A stretch of 64,000 nt of DNA from Pseudoneurospora amorphoporcata. Its lineage: Eukaryota > Ascomycota > Sordariomycetes > Sordariales > Sordariaceae. The notes beneath the pieces were generated by a model, which ran no database searches, was not told the origin of the DNA, and saw only the letters and a list, made by a program, of their open reading frames with translations. Numbering within the stretch: the stretch's first letter is position 1; every line of letters starts with the position of its first letter. The DNA is taken from the NCBI GenBank assembly GCA_033297205.1, contig MU859111.1:124001-188000 (forward strand), written 5' to 3'. Of the stretch, positions 1 through 10,215 are shown piece by piece. The translations under genes were made by a program, and so were the position numbers.

Positions 1-344
1 AGGCATTGGGGGAGGGGTTGGAGGAGAGGAGGAAGAGGAGGAAGAGGAGGAAGGATGGGGAAGGGGAGGGGGAGGAAGGAAAGGGGGTCGAGAAGTGATG
101 TGGTGACGTTTTCAACCACCACTTTGAGAGATGAAATAGTATTTTCGTGCTGCCCAGATTCTATGCGCTAGAGAAAGGATCGATTCATGCTATAAATGCG
201 TACCAAAGGAAAAGAAAGTAGTGAGAACCCGTAATCGTCTAAAAAAGGGCTGGATCAAACTCCTGCAAACCCATATCCCAATCTCATAAGCACCGCCTCC
301 TCTTGCGCTTCCCAATATCTCAGCCGCTGAGCCAAATCTTCTCT
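1..344. other. Intergenic, purine-rich edge of window
   Basis: The first ~100 bases are a G/A-rich run built from GGAGGAAGA-type units. The remainder is presumed 3' flank of the RNA-export gene that ends at 345 on the minus strand. I see no supportable gene here. The purine-rich part could be the end of a low-complexity exon of a gene outside the window. Confidence 0.5.
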
Positions 345-2038
345 TCACTCGATACCCATATCGATGTCATCCTCAGCAGGACCACTGGCGGCAGTCCCGT
401 TGGAGGCTTCAGCCGCAGGAGCAGCATTGTTCTCCTGGTTCGCACTACCGCCACCAAAGTAGTCCTCCATCTCCGCATCCAACTCTTCCTGGGTCTTTTT
501 AGGGCGTCCATTACGGGTACGCTCGCCATCCTGGGACTTCTCACCGCCTCTTCCACCGCGTCCACCACGTCCACCACCTTCCCTGCGGGCACCCGGACGA
601 CGACCACCTTCACGGCCACCTTCACGACGAGGTAGCGGACTGCGCGAGCGGCCACGACCGGAACCACCAGGACGATATCTGTCAATTCCTTTGCGGGCAG
701 CCTCCTCATCCAACTCACGGTCGCGGCGCGAGGGTGAGATCGAGCGGGATCGGCCTCCGGGGATAGTGATACGCTCGGCAAGGGGGCGAGGGTTGATAGC
801 GGTCTCGAAGGGGTTACGGCGGGGGCCGCTGGGCATGAGAGTGAGGCGGATAGGCTGGCCTAAATTGCTGTTAGATATGCTGAGTCCAAGAATTCAGGGA
901 TTTAGGGTGACATACCGGCAGCGTTGGCTCCGTCGTACTCGCGAATGGCCCGACTGGCATCCTGAGGAGACTCGTAGGTGACAAACGCAGTTCCTTCCGA
1001 GCGACCGGCGCGATCGTACTTCATGTCAAGCTTGACGAGGGGTCCAATCCGCGAGAAGAGTCCCTAAGTCTGTGGTGAGTATGGCGAACCATGTTGAACG
1101 TCCCCAGCTTAATGCGATGCTTACTTCGAGGTCCTCCTGGGTCAACTCGTAGTGGATGTTGTCGACGCGGATCTTGCTTCCTCTAGAATCGCTGCTAGGA
1201 TGTTAGTACACAGATATGGTCCGAAGGAGCCTAGGATATGTCTCCTACCTAAAGGACTCCGGAGATTGTCTTCTTCTGGGGGCACGACGGCGGTCTGAAG
1301 GGAGACCAGTCAGCTAAGCCTTCCAGGACCCCATGTTATTGTCTCGGCTAGATCGTACCATTGTCTTCGAACTTGTCATGAACCCATTCGCTGCGAGAAC
1401 CATGTCAGTGCCTTGGTTTCTAATAATGTTGCGGTTGTATACGTACGAGTCTAGGTTTCTTGGTGCGTCATCTCTGAACGACTGTCCCGCCCAACAAGTC
1501 GGGAGCTGTTAGCTGGGAATTTCAAACCACATTACGCCGGCTTCCTCCTCGGTCGCGATTCGAGGCATCGAGCACAAGTCGGGTTGAGTGGCTGCGTTCG
1601 ATATCTGAAGGTAACCGGACGGAGAAAGAGCGGAGCGTAAAGTCTAAAGGGGAAGAGGAGAGGATTCAACCTGTGAACGAGTAGTCAAGTTATCGTCAGT
1701 AAAGCTGCCAATTGTAATAAAAGAATGTCTTCTGGCTGAAGTGAGATTGAAGACCAGTTCTCCTTGTAGGCAGCATACCTTTCTGACGCCATCGCGCGGG
1801 TAATCATTTCTGTCGCGTCGCTGGCGGTTGTCGCCGCCATTGCCCCGGTTGCCTCTACCACGAGAGCCTGAGCCCCGGCCGGCACTCTGTAGCAAGCATT
1901 ACATGTCAGCGTCCATTGGCAAAGTCTCCATCGCCCAAGTCAATTGACAGACGTGGAAAGAGCAAAGTGGGTATTGCGTACAGGCTTGCGCTCGGCGAGG
2001 ATCTCGTCCAGGCTCCGGTCGAGAGAGTTGTCGGCCAT
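345..2038 (-). CDS. Yra1/ALY-REF family mRNA export adaptor (RRM protein), 8 exons
   Basis: Predicted nuclear RNA-binding adaptor that couples transcription and splicing to mRNA export (role from the family). Minus-strand exons: 1982-2038, 1779-1886, 1447-1481, 1359-1390, 1249-1294, 1125-1191, 916-1063, 345-859; together 336 codons, 335 aa. The N-terminus MADNSLDRSLDEILAERKP matches the conserved short helix (UAP56/Sub2-binding motif) of ALY proteins. An Arg/Gly-rich segment follows, then one RRM (about residues 95-170, containing KIRVDNIHYEL and GTAFVTYESPQDA). The C-terminal part is RGG/RS-rich and ends in a second acidic helix with ELDAEMEDYF, the C-terminal UAP56-binding motif of the family. 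The start at 2038 is the ATG that begins this motif. The gene is intron-rich for this window; the second intron (1482-1778) is the longest. The exon 5/6 junction (TAG or CAG acceptor) is the least certain. Confidence 0.86.
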
Positions 2039-3366
2039 TTTGTGAAGTATCGCGACGATAGGGTGTATCGATGGCAGTTACGGACAGGGAGTTGGTGATA
2101 AGAGAGTAAATATAGGCGAAGGAGCCGCACCACGAGTCACAGGTCCGGTGGAGGTTTGAAAATGGTTGTTGGGTAAAGGGCCGGTGAATGGGACCGACTT
2201 GTGACTGAAGTGAATCGATGGATGGCAAAAGGCCAGGGACGCGGTTGCAACGAGTTGCAGGTTCGAGGTTGGGGTTGGAGCGGAAGAGGCTGCGCGGCGG
2301 CGCCCCGGCGAGTCAGCGTTCTCCTTGGCTGTGCAAGCTGGGGCCCGTCGCAACTTTAGTGTGGGGACCGCTACGTATATGTGGGGCTCATGTCAACCCC
2401 AAGTTGGAGACGACAATTGACGTCGAACGGACTCCCAGCATGGCCTTCATGTCGGTACCAACCATAATAAGGTCAACCCAGGTTACAAGTTTGATAGTAT
2501 AACTGGGGAATCGGTCATTGATTTCGAAGTACGCGGCCTTCTTTTCATTCCTTGTCGAAACCTAGACTCTACTTCACAAACTTGGAAGGTCAAAGAACGG
2601 TGGCTATGTTGCCCTCTGCTTTATTACTGTCCAATTGCCCCTCGTACATCATAACAAACGTCGTACCAGTACACTTTGAATATAGCATAGCCTTTGATAT
2701 CATTTAACACTATACATAACTCATCATACCATAGACGGCACTGCTTCATAAAGGGCATCAAAGACAACATAGGCATGCATCTTGGAGGCAACAGTGAAGT
2801 TAAAAGAAGTAATTACAAAAGCACCGTTCCTAAACCTAACAATCTAACAAGCAGAAGCAGCTGACCTGGCTGCATCATCCTGCCTATCCAGCTTTGCCGG
2901 GTACAAGAACCATCATAATCATCATATATCGTCCCTGCGGCCTTCACAAAGCCCACCGGGCCACCGCCCGCTTCACAACACCAGGACCCTGAGTTCAGTC
3001 TAAATCGCATTTTGAGAACTTCCCTTGACAACTAGTTACAGATTGACCAGAGAACCTCAATACAAAGCAGTCCGTCCCTTCGTCCGTCTTTTTCGAGCAC
3101 CGAGCACCTCTAAAGTAAATGAGCGTGCGCACGTGCTAGATCCGTACCAGCGCTTTTGTGGTGTAAGAAAATATTACCACCAGATGCTGAACCCGCAAAA
3201 TTCCAGTAAGAAAGGAAAGAGTCCTTAACCTCCTCTCTATCAGAAACCGTGTACACGAGGCTGCCTCTTAAATCCTAGATGGGTGCCGATGTGTAAAGGT
3301 TGTGGGGTATGCCGAGAGTAAGGAAAAGGATATCGTGTATGAATGAGGCTTTTTGCTTTTTTTTGT
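2039..3366. other. Intergenic: promoter/leader of Yra1-like gene, 3' flank of eIF4A
   Basis: Both flanking genes run leftward, so the left part should hold the Yra1-like promoter and 5' UTR and the right part the eIF4A 3' UTR. Several short open frames exist but none shows a recognisable domain or splice-supported extension. Confidence 0.5.
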
Positions 3367-4944
3367 TTAGATGAGGTCAGCGACGTTCATGGGCATCTCC
3401 TCGATCTGGGTGCTGTAGAACTGCTCAATCTCGCGCATCATGCGGACATCGTCAGCGGTGACGAAGTTGATCGCAACACCCTTACGGCCGAAACGACCAC
3501 CACGACCAATACGATGGATGTAGTTCTCGCGGTTGGCGGGGAGATCGTAGTTGATGACGAGGGAAACCTGCTGGACATCGATACCACGGGCGAGGAGATC
3601 GGTGGCGATGAGGACACGAGAAGAACCGGAACGGAACTCCTTCATAATCAGGTCACGCTGAGCCTGGTCCATGTCACCGTGCATGGCGGAGACGGTGAAA
3701 TCACGGGCAGTGAGCTTGTCGGTAAGCCAGTCGACCTTTCTGCGGGTGTTGCAGAAGATAACGGCCTGGGTAATGGTGACGGTCTCGTAGAGATCGGAGA
3801 GGGTGTCGAGCTTCCACTCCTCCTTCTCGACGGCAATGTAGAACTGCTTGATACCCTCGAGGGTAAGCTCGTCCTTCTTGACGAGAATGCGGACGGGCTC
3901 GCGCATGAACTTGGTGGTGACCTCAAGGACGTCCTGGGGCATGGTGGCGGAGAGAAGGACGACCTGGGTGCTCTGGGGAAGGAGCTGGAAGATGTCGTAG
4001 ATCTGCTCGGTGAAACCGCGCTGTGGAAAGGACGAAAGTTAGCATTTTGCATCTGACAGCTGTGGGCACTGCAGAGCATACGTACCGAAAGCATCTCATC
4101 GGCCTCATCAAGAACGAACATCTTCATGCTGTCGGTCTTGAGGAAACGGCGCTGAATCATGTCGTGAACGCGGCCGGGGGTACCGACGACGACCTGGGGG
4201 CCGTCCTGAAGGGCCTTCATGTCGTCACGAACGGAGGTACCACCAATGCAGGCGTGGCACTCAATGTTCATGAAGTCACCGATGGCGACAACGACCTTCT
4301 GGATCTGCTGGGCCAACTCGCGGGTGGGGGCGAGGATAAGAGCCTGGCAGGCCTTGAGGGTGGGGTCGATCTTCTGGAGAACGGAGATCGAGAAAGTGGC
4401 AGTCTTGCCAGTACCGGACTGGGCCTGAGCAATGACATCGTGGCCTTTGGAGAGAGTCAGCGGGAGTTGGCCATTTTGTCGAAAAGTGGTGTTTTCTTAC
4501 CCTTGATGACGGGCATGATAGCGCGCTGCTGGATAGCAGAGGGACGCTCGAAACCATAAGCGTAGATACCTAATCATCAACCATCAGCACGTGGACCTCC
4601 CCTATACACCGCTCGGTCGGAAATGGTGTTCTTACCGCGAAGCAACTCGGGCTTCAGGTTCATCTCGTCAAAGGAGTCAACGGTCTCATCGTAGTTAGAT
4701 TCAATCTGTCCTGTAAGGGTAAAAGGCTTGTCAGTGTCTGCTGAGTTGGGCGGTGATGCCAAAAATGCGGGCGCCGACGAGGGGCAGGTGAGGGGGAGAG
4801 GGGCGAGGTACAGCACACAGGCGACAGCGACGGCAAAGACTTGCGCGAAGTCATCGACCGAGTGTAGCGATGGCCCTTTGGTGATATTGATGATGTTTTG
4901 AACGTACCCTCGGGGATATCCTCGAGTCCCTTATCGGTAGCCAT
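3367..4944 (-). CDS. tif1: ATP-dependent RNA helicase eIF4A (translation initiation)
   Basis: DEAD-box helicase of the eIF4F cap-binding complex, which unwinds 5' UTR structure during ribosome scanning. Five minus-strand exons (4908-4944, 4636-4710, 4501-4569, 4086-4444, 3367-4020) join in frame to 397 aa, the usual eIF4A length. Visible motifs in order: Q motif region (GFERPSAIQQRAI), motif I (AQSGTGKT), TPGRV, DEAD (VLDEADEML), SAT (LLSATMP), ATDLLARGID and HRIGRGGRFGRKG. The C-terminus MPMNVADLI is typical of eIF4A rather than of Fal1/eIF4A-III. The first exon is only 37 nt; its ATG at 4944 gives the family-typical start MATDKGLEDIPEG. The gene symbol follows yeast and Aspergillus usage for the orthologue. 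Confidence 0.95.
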
Positions 4945-6021
4945 GATTGCGGTTGTAGATTCGCAAAGATTTCCGGATCCAAGCCCTGCTTAGATCTGGA
5001 AATACTAGAGAGTGTTGGTGGGGTAGGAGAGCAAAGAAATATCCGCAAACGTCACGTTGCAGATATGTTGGAGAGGGATATTAAGTTATTGGAAAATCGA
5101 CAGATTCAAAAACTCCCAGTTGTACTGAGAGAAAAGGATCTGGAAAAAAAAGTCGAGGGATGGGGGTGTTTGTATGTGTGGGTTGGGAAGTGGTGGGCAG
5201 AAAAGAGGAGAGCCTGTGGTGTAGGCGGAACAGATAAAAATTCAATTTGCTGGCGGATCGGAAATTTATGTGTGCCTCAGGCACAAAAACCTGAACTGCA
5301 TGTCGGTCAACTTTTTTGACGTCTTCCCCTCCAAAACCAACGGCTGCAAGCCAATAAGAGAGCTTGCGCACTTCTATGGTGGGGCAATCTTCGCACTAGC
5401 GCCGCTACCTTGAAGGTTTCTTCACGTTCTCTGGTTCTCCGACGCCCGACCTCCCCCTCGCCGGGCGGTGCAGGTCTCGCTGTCTTTATTTTTTTTTATT
5501 TTTTTATTTTTTTTTTTTTGGCCTGCCATTGCAACGGCGACGCTTGAAGCCCATGTTGACATGATGGACAAGGGGTCCCGGGGCAAATATTCATAACTCA
5601 TGCGCCCGTTGGTTGACATTTTGGGTGTCTTTTTCTCTCTTGTCTTTGTTTTTTTTCTTCTTTCTTTCTGATGTCTGGTCTGTCCATCTCTTGGCTTCTT
5701 CCATTCAATTAAACAGCCAGACGCGGGGGCTCGCTTTGGCCACAACCGGATTTTCTTTTAGGTCTTACAACCACCAAGTCTAAATGGTGCCCTCACACCC
5801 TCACGCCTTCCTCTGCTCAGACTAGCCATTGTCACGATTGGTATTATTCATTTGGACACTGGCCCGTTTCCATCGTCTTCCACTCAACACGCACGCAGCA
5901 TCCCAGTGTAGCCCTATTCCGATTCGGCGGTTGACTGCAACAGTTGGAGGATACCTTGTTTCGCTGGCCGACATATGACAGACACAGACAGAACCGGCAA
6001 CTCCCAAGAAAAATTCACCCG
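4945..6021. other. Divergent promoter region between eIF4A and F-box/JmjC gene
   Basis: Shared upstream region of two divergently transcribed genes. It contains a T-rich tract at 5484-5519 broken by single A residues and a second pyrimidine-rich tract near 5630-5670. Such tracts are common nucleosome-depleted promoter features (inference). No coding region is supportable. Confidence 0.55.
5484..5519. repeat. Poly(T) tract
   Basis: Thirty-six bases of T interrupted by three A residues, inside the divergent promoter between eIF4A and the F-box/JmjC gene. It may act as a poly(dA:dT) nucleosome-excluding element for both genes (inference). Confidence 0.75.
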
Positions 6022-7853
6022 ATGCTTCTCTCAACGGACCAACAACAAAAGCCTAACGGCCTCATCTTCGAGGCAAATGGAAATGAGAGTCATAGAATGA
6101 CTGATGAGGATGACGCTTCAACAGCCGTTGAGTCATCCGTTCCTACACACCCTCTCGGGATCAAGCCTCTAGGTAACAAGTACTTCCACACTGGCGAGGA
6201 TGCCCGGGTCAATTTGGGTGACCTGCAAGTCTTGCCTGATGAGATGCTTGCCCAGCTCTTTGAGTATCTGGACAAGCGTACTTTGAGGCTTCTCGGGTAT
6301 GCCTGCAAATTTCTCTATGCTCACTGCAGCTATGACGACCTCTGGAAAACCATCTTCTTAGAGTAAGTGAGACCATGTTTCTGACGCAGATAACTGTCAT
6401 TATCCAACCACACATAGCCCCCTTCTGTCCCGGGAGTCATCCGACCCCTGACCATAGAACTGGCCCGACACGTATTGTCAGTAGTGTAGACGGCATTTCT
6501 TGTCAGATATTCCCCTTCTTTGATATCGGAGAGTTGAAGCATCTTTGCCGATATGTCATGTGTAGTTGTGTAGGCTGTTGGAAACACCCGACATCTGCTC
6601 AACGACGAAGTAGCACCTCTGGAGAAACAAACCGACACAATCCATGTTAACAGAAGTGTAGGTCTGAATTCAAAGACAAGTCCTCTTTCCAATGGCAGGG
6701 CTCTTGGAGGGCAACTGTTCTCGGCCTCTCACCCGAGAAGCGTATCAAGATCGACTGCAGCAACGTTTTCTCTGATGTCTTGCATCGTCCGTTTGTCTGC
6801 AGTCACGTCTCGTTGCCCAAGTACACGAGAAATATTCCGCCAGCGAACAAGATCCCCAGTCTTGACGACCTTACGTACGATGAGTTCGCGGAGAAATGGA
6901 GCAAGAAGCCTTTTATTCTTACCAGGTGCATCCAGTCATGGCCGGTCCTCAAGTCCTGGAATATGGATACTCTACACAAAATATACTCGGATGTGGTCTT
7001 CAGAGCTGAGGCAGTGGACTGGAGCTTCGACACGTACTACCAGTACATGATGGACAGCCACGACGAAAGTCCTCTTTACTTGTTCGACAAGAAGTTCGCC
7101 GAAAAGATGGCGATCGAAGTCGGCAAGACCAAGGACGCCGCTTATTGGAACCCGGACTGCTTTGGAAAGGATCTCTTCGAGCTACTCGGTGCTGAGCGGC
7201 CGGCGCATCGCTGGATGATTATCGGACCCGAGCGGAGCGGCTCTACCTTCCACAAGGATCCGAACGCAACGAGCGCCTGGAATGCGGTCATTCAGGGAGC
7301 CAAGTACTGGATCATGTTCCCGCCATCAGCCCAGGTCCCCGGCGTCTATGTTTCCGAGGACCAGAGCGAGGTCACCAGTCCTCTCAGTATTGCGGAGTGG
7401 CTCCTCGAGTTTCACGCAGAGGCCCGGAGACTGCCCGAATGCAGAGAGGGCATTTGCCACGCAGGCGAGATCCTTCACGTCCCCAGCGGCTGGTGGCATC
7501 TGGTGGTGAACATTGAGCCCGGCATTGCTCTCACTCAGAACTTTGTGCCAAAGGCACATTTGTCGGATGTGTTGTCCTTCTTGAAGTACAAGGCCGAACA
7601 GATTTCGGGATTCAAGAAGGAGGTTGAGGACCCGTACACGCTCTTGGTTGAGCGTTTAAGGGTCGAGTATCCTGAGCTGTTGGAGGAGGCTGTGAAGCGG
7701 ATGGAGGAGAAACAGGGAAATAAGAAGAGGAGATGGGACCAGGTAGTCGGTCATGACGGCGCCGACGGTGGACCGGAGCAGAAGAAGGGCGGAGGCTTCT
7801 CCTTTGGCTTCGGCTTCGGCGATGATATCGACGAGGATGATGAGATCCCTTGA
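6022..7853 (+). CDS. F-box plus JmjC-domain protein (JMJD6-like Fe(II)/2-oxoglutarate oxygenase)
   Basis: Two exons, 6022-6362 and 6662-7853, give 510 aa. Residues ~65-110 form an F-box (LQVLPDEMLAQLFEYLDKRT), which in known proteins binds Skp1 in SCF ubiquitin ligases. A JmjC fold follows with the iron triad HxD (FHKDPNATSAWN) and the distal His in EILHVPSGWWHLVVN, closest by eye to the JMJD6/JMJD4-type cupins that act as protein hydroxylases or demethylases. The acidic tail repeats a GFSFGFGFGDD-type pattern. Substrate and cellular location cannot be told from sequence. The first in-frame ATG is at 6022, with another at 6097. An upstream ATG at 5975 opens an overlapping frame of about 40 codons, so the exact start is uncertain. 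The 299-nt intron is long for this genome and could hide a small exon. Confidence 0.85.
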
Positions 7854-10215
7854 TTGTGATTACCGGGACCAAAAACGGAAATCTGGTGGTTCTTGTCACT
7901 AGATGGATGGATGACATCACGTTGATATGTGTGTAAATACGTACATACCTTAGACATCATACAGTGTAGTACCGGATTCACCAGCGATTGGTTAAGTTGA
8001 TCTTCAGGGGCAAGCTAAGAACTCTGGATTTGCCCCGGATGGAGAAAAGGTGATGAAACTTAGCGGCAATCCTACAGCCTACCGCTATCCGCCCTACGAT
8101 CGCAACGATCATCCACGACGGTCGTTCATGGCGTATGAACATAGAATGAATTGATAGAGCTTGATAAACGGTCAGTCTGTTCTTCGTGCGCTCAGAGCGC
8201 AGGGAAGGACACTGATATCGGGTGGACGCATTCGTCCGTGTGAAGGTCGTCAAACATCAGGATTCAGGGTAAGGGTATTCTCCGATGAGACAACCTGGAG
8301 AAGACATGGGCATTGAATCGTCGATGAAAAGGGATCCATACAATGCGCTCGTTTTCAACGGATCTCTTTGGCTTGTATGACGATCAAGCTGCCAATGAGC
8401 ATCCGTAACTCAGCGAGAATCTGGCCGTGACCGTAGCCTTGGAATGGGTCATGGCCGCCTTCGAGGCCACCCCATTGCGCATTGCCCACGAACGATTCCA
8501 CTTCCTCCTTCGACCCCTTTTGATCCCCCCCTTTCATCAAACCATGAAGTGATGACAGCCCCTGTTTGGCCCAGGTAGGCAGAAGGGGCATTTTCTCGTA
8601 TAGGGGTTTCCGCCAACACAGCATTGAGCGGACCAGTCAGTCAGTGCTGGCATTGTATCACCAAGGAGCTAAGGCTGGGGAACATCCACATACACTCATA
8701 CGGTAGCCCAGTAGCACAGGGGGGAAAAGGTGACAAGAGGAGGTCTCGAGGCTCTCAGCTGAGTTGATATTGGGTCTGTGCACGGTACGCCTCCAGTAAG
8801 AAACAGCCCCGCTGTTGGAATGTTTTGGAAGGGAGTCTCCACTCGACCCCGGTGCGCACCCCGACAGGCGGCCACGGACAGCTCGACCCCACGCGTCCAT
8901 CAGCTCTTGCTGGGTTCCAGGGCCTCCCCCGTGCTGGCTCCCCCGACTCCCCGCCGATTTGGCGTTGTCGCCCTGGCATCACAACGGATGGAACAACCAA
9001 CTGCTGGTTCCAGTGGTGTGAGTGCTGAGCACCCCCCGGGCAGAAAGGTGCTTCCCCTGTACATCCCATCCATCCACTCCCGTCATCCACACCTGGGCTC
9101 GATCCGTCTCGTTGTGTCCTCGTCCAACACGCAGTCGAGACTTCCGTTTCTCCCACCCAGTTTGTTGCGGCGCCCTCGAGGTTCTTCCCATCGCGGTCTC
9201 CCACTCACTCGGGCAGATCAGTCCGATTAGGTTGCACACCTACCGTCAGCCAAACATAGCTGACTACCTCTACGTACTGTACCTACCAGAGCTACTTGAG
9301 CATACCGTGACTCCCGTTCTCGAGCTCATCACCTCATCGCTTCCTTCTTTCACCACCCATTTCTACCATCTTATAGTTTCGCGCCTAGCATCACCAGTTT
9401 GCTCCTCCCCTCAAGATTCCTACCAACTCTCCTCATCTGGAGTCACCCATCAACATTGGAAGTTGTGCCCCCGACATTTTGTCCCAAGGACCGGCCCGAG
9501 AGCCAAGAAGGTTGTCAAGGTTCCCGCCCCTGGATCCTACTATACTCGTATCCAGCCAACCCGGGGCTCTTTAACGTGGTGTGTCCGCCTGTCACACCGA
9601 TTCCGGCCTCTCGCAACATCGCACAATACGCTGCCCAACTTCCACTTGCTTCTTTTCATCTTTACACCACACGCCCGTCCACCACGCTTAAGCTTCCTCC
9701 ATTCACTATTCACCGTTTCGCTACGAGCCGGCACTCCAATATCCATATAGCTCCAACCACAAGCAAGGTCCCCTGCGACCCCTCCGCTGTCCGACGAGGC
9801 GGTGACAACATGCTACTAGAGGTAGTCGGCCCTTACTCTCGCTGCCGTGAAACTGCCCGATTCTCGATCATTACCGTTTGCTCGGTTCCTTGACGAACCA
9901 CCCATTGGCCTCCCGTATTCGACTTCGAATCCCCCCGATTTTGGGATAATACCAATATCTTTTCTCTACTGAAGTTCCCGACCTCGACTCACACATACTC
10001 GATTCGCCGGTGCCCGACATACCCAGCCCGCCCTTGCGTCCGAGGCTGACGCTGCCGGCATCCGTCTCATCCGGTCGAATCACATAATACAACAGCCGCC
10101 GACTGCCCCAAGCACTTGGTGGCTTTCGCACTACACGGGCGCATTGTCAACCAACGGCGGCGCTTATAAAGAAGACACCAACTCTCAACAACACACAATC
10201 CACTTTGCGCCCAAC
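7854..10215. other. Long intergenic/leader region before the CCCH-SMR gene
   Basis: About 2.4 kb without a supportable gene. The right half is pyrimidine-rich on the plus strand with scattered TACCTACC-like motifs and probably includes the promoter and long 5' leader of the next gene. An ATG at 9810 opens a 28-codon frame that could be a uORF if transcription starts upstream. A TTATAAAG sequence lies about 50 bp before the ATG at 10216. The open frames at 9022-9750 and 8355-8624 lack domains and are not called. Confidence 0.5.

Noticed and set aside
8355..8624. 89-codon minus-strand frame with an ATG start
   Set aside because: No recognised motif, no splice-supported extension; could be real but evidence is too thin.
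9022..9750. 242-codon plus-strand frame upstream of the CCCH-SMR gene
   Set aside because: Pyrimidine-rich leader sequence read as Ser/Pro/Leu; no domain, no ORF-supporting codon bias.
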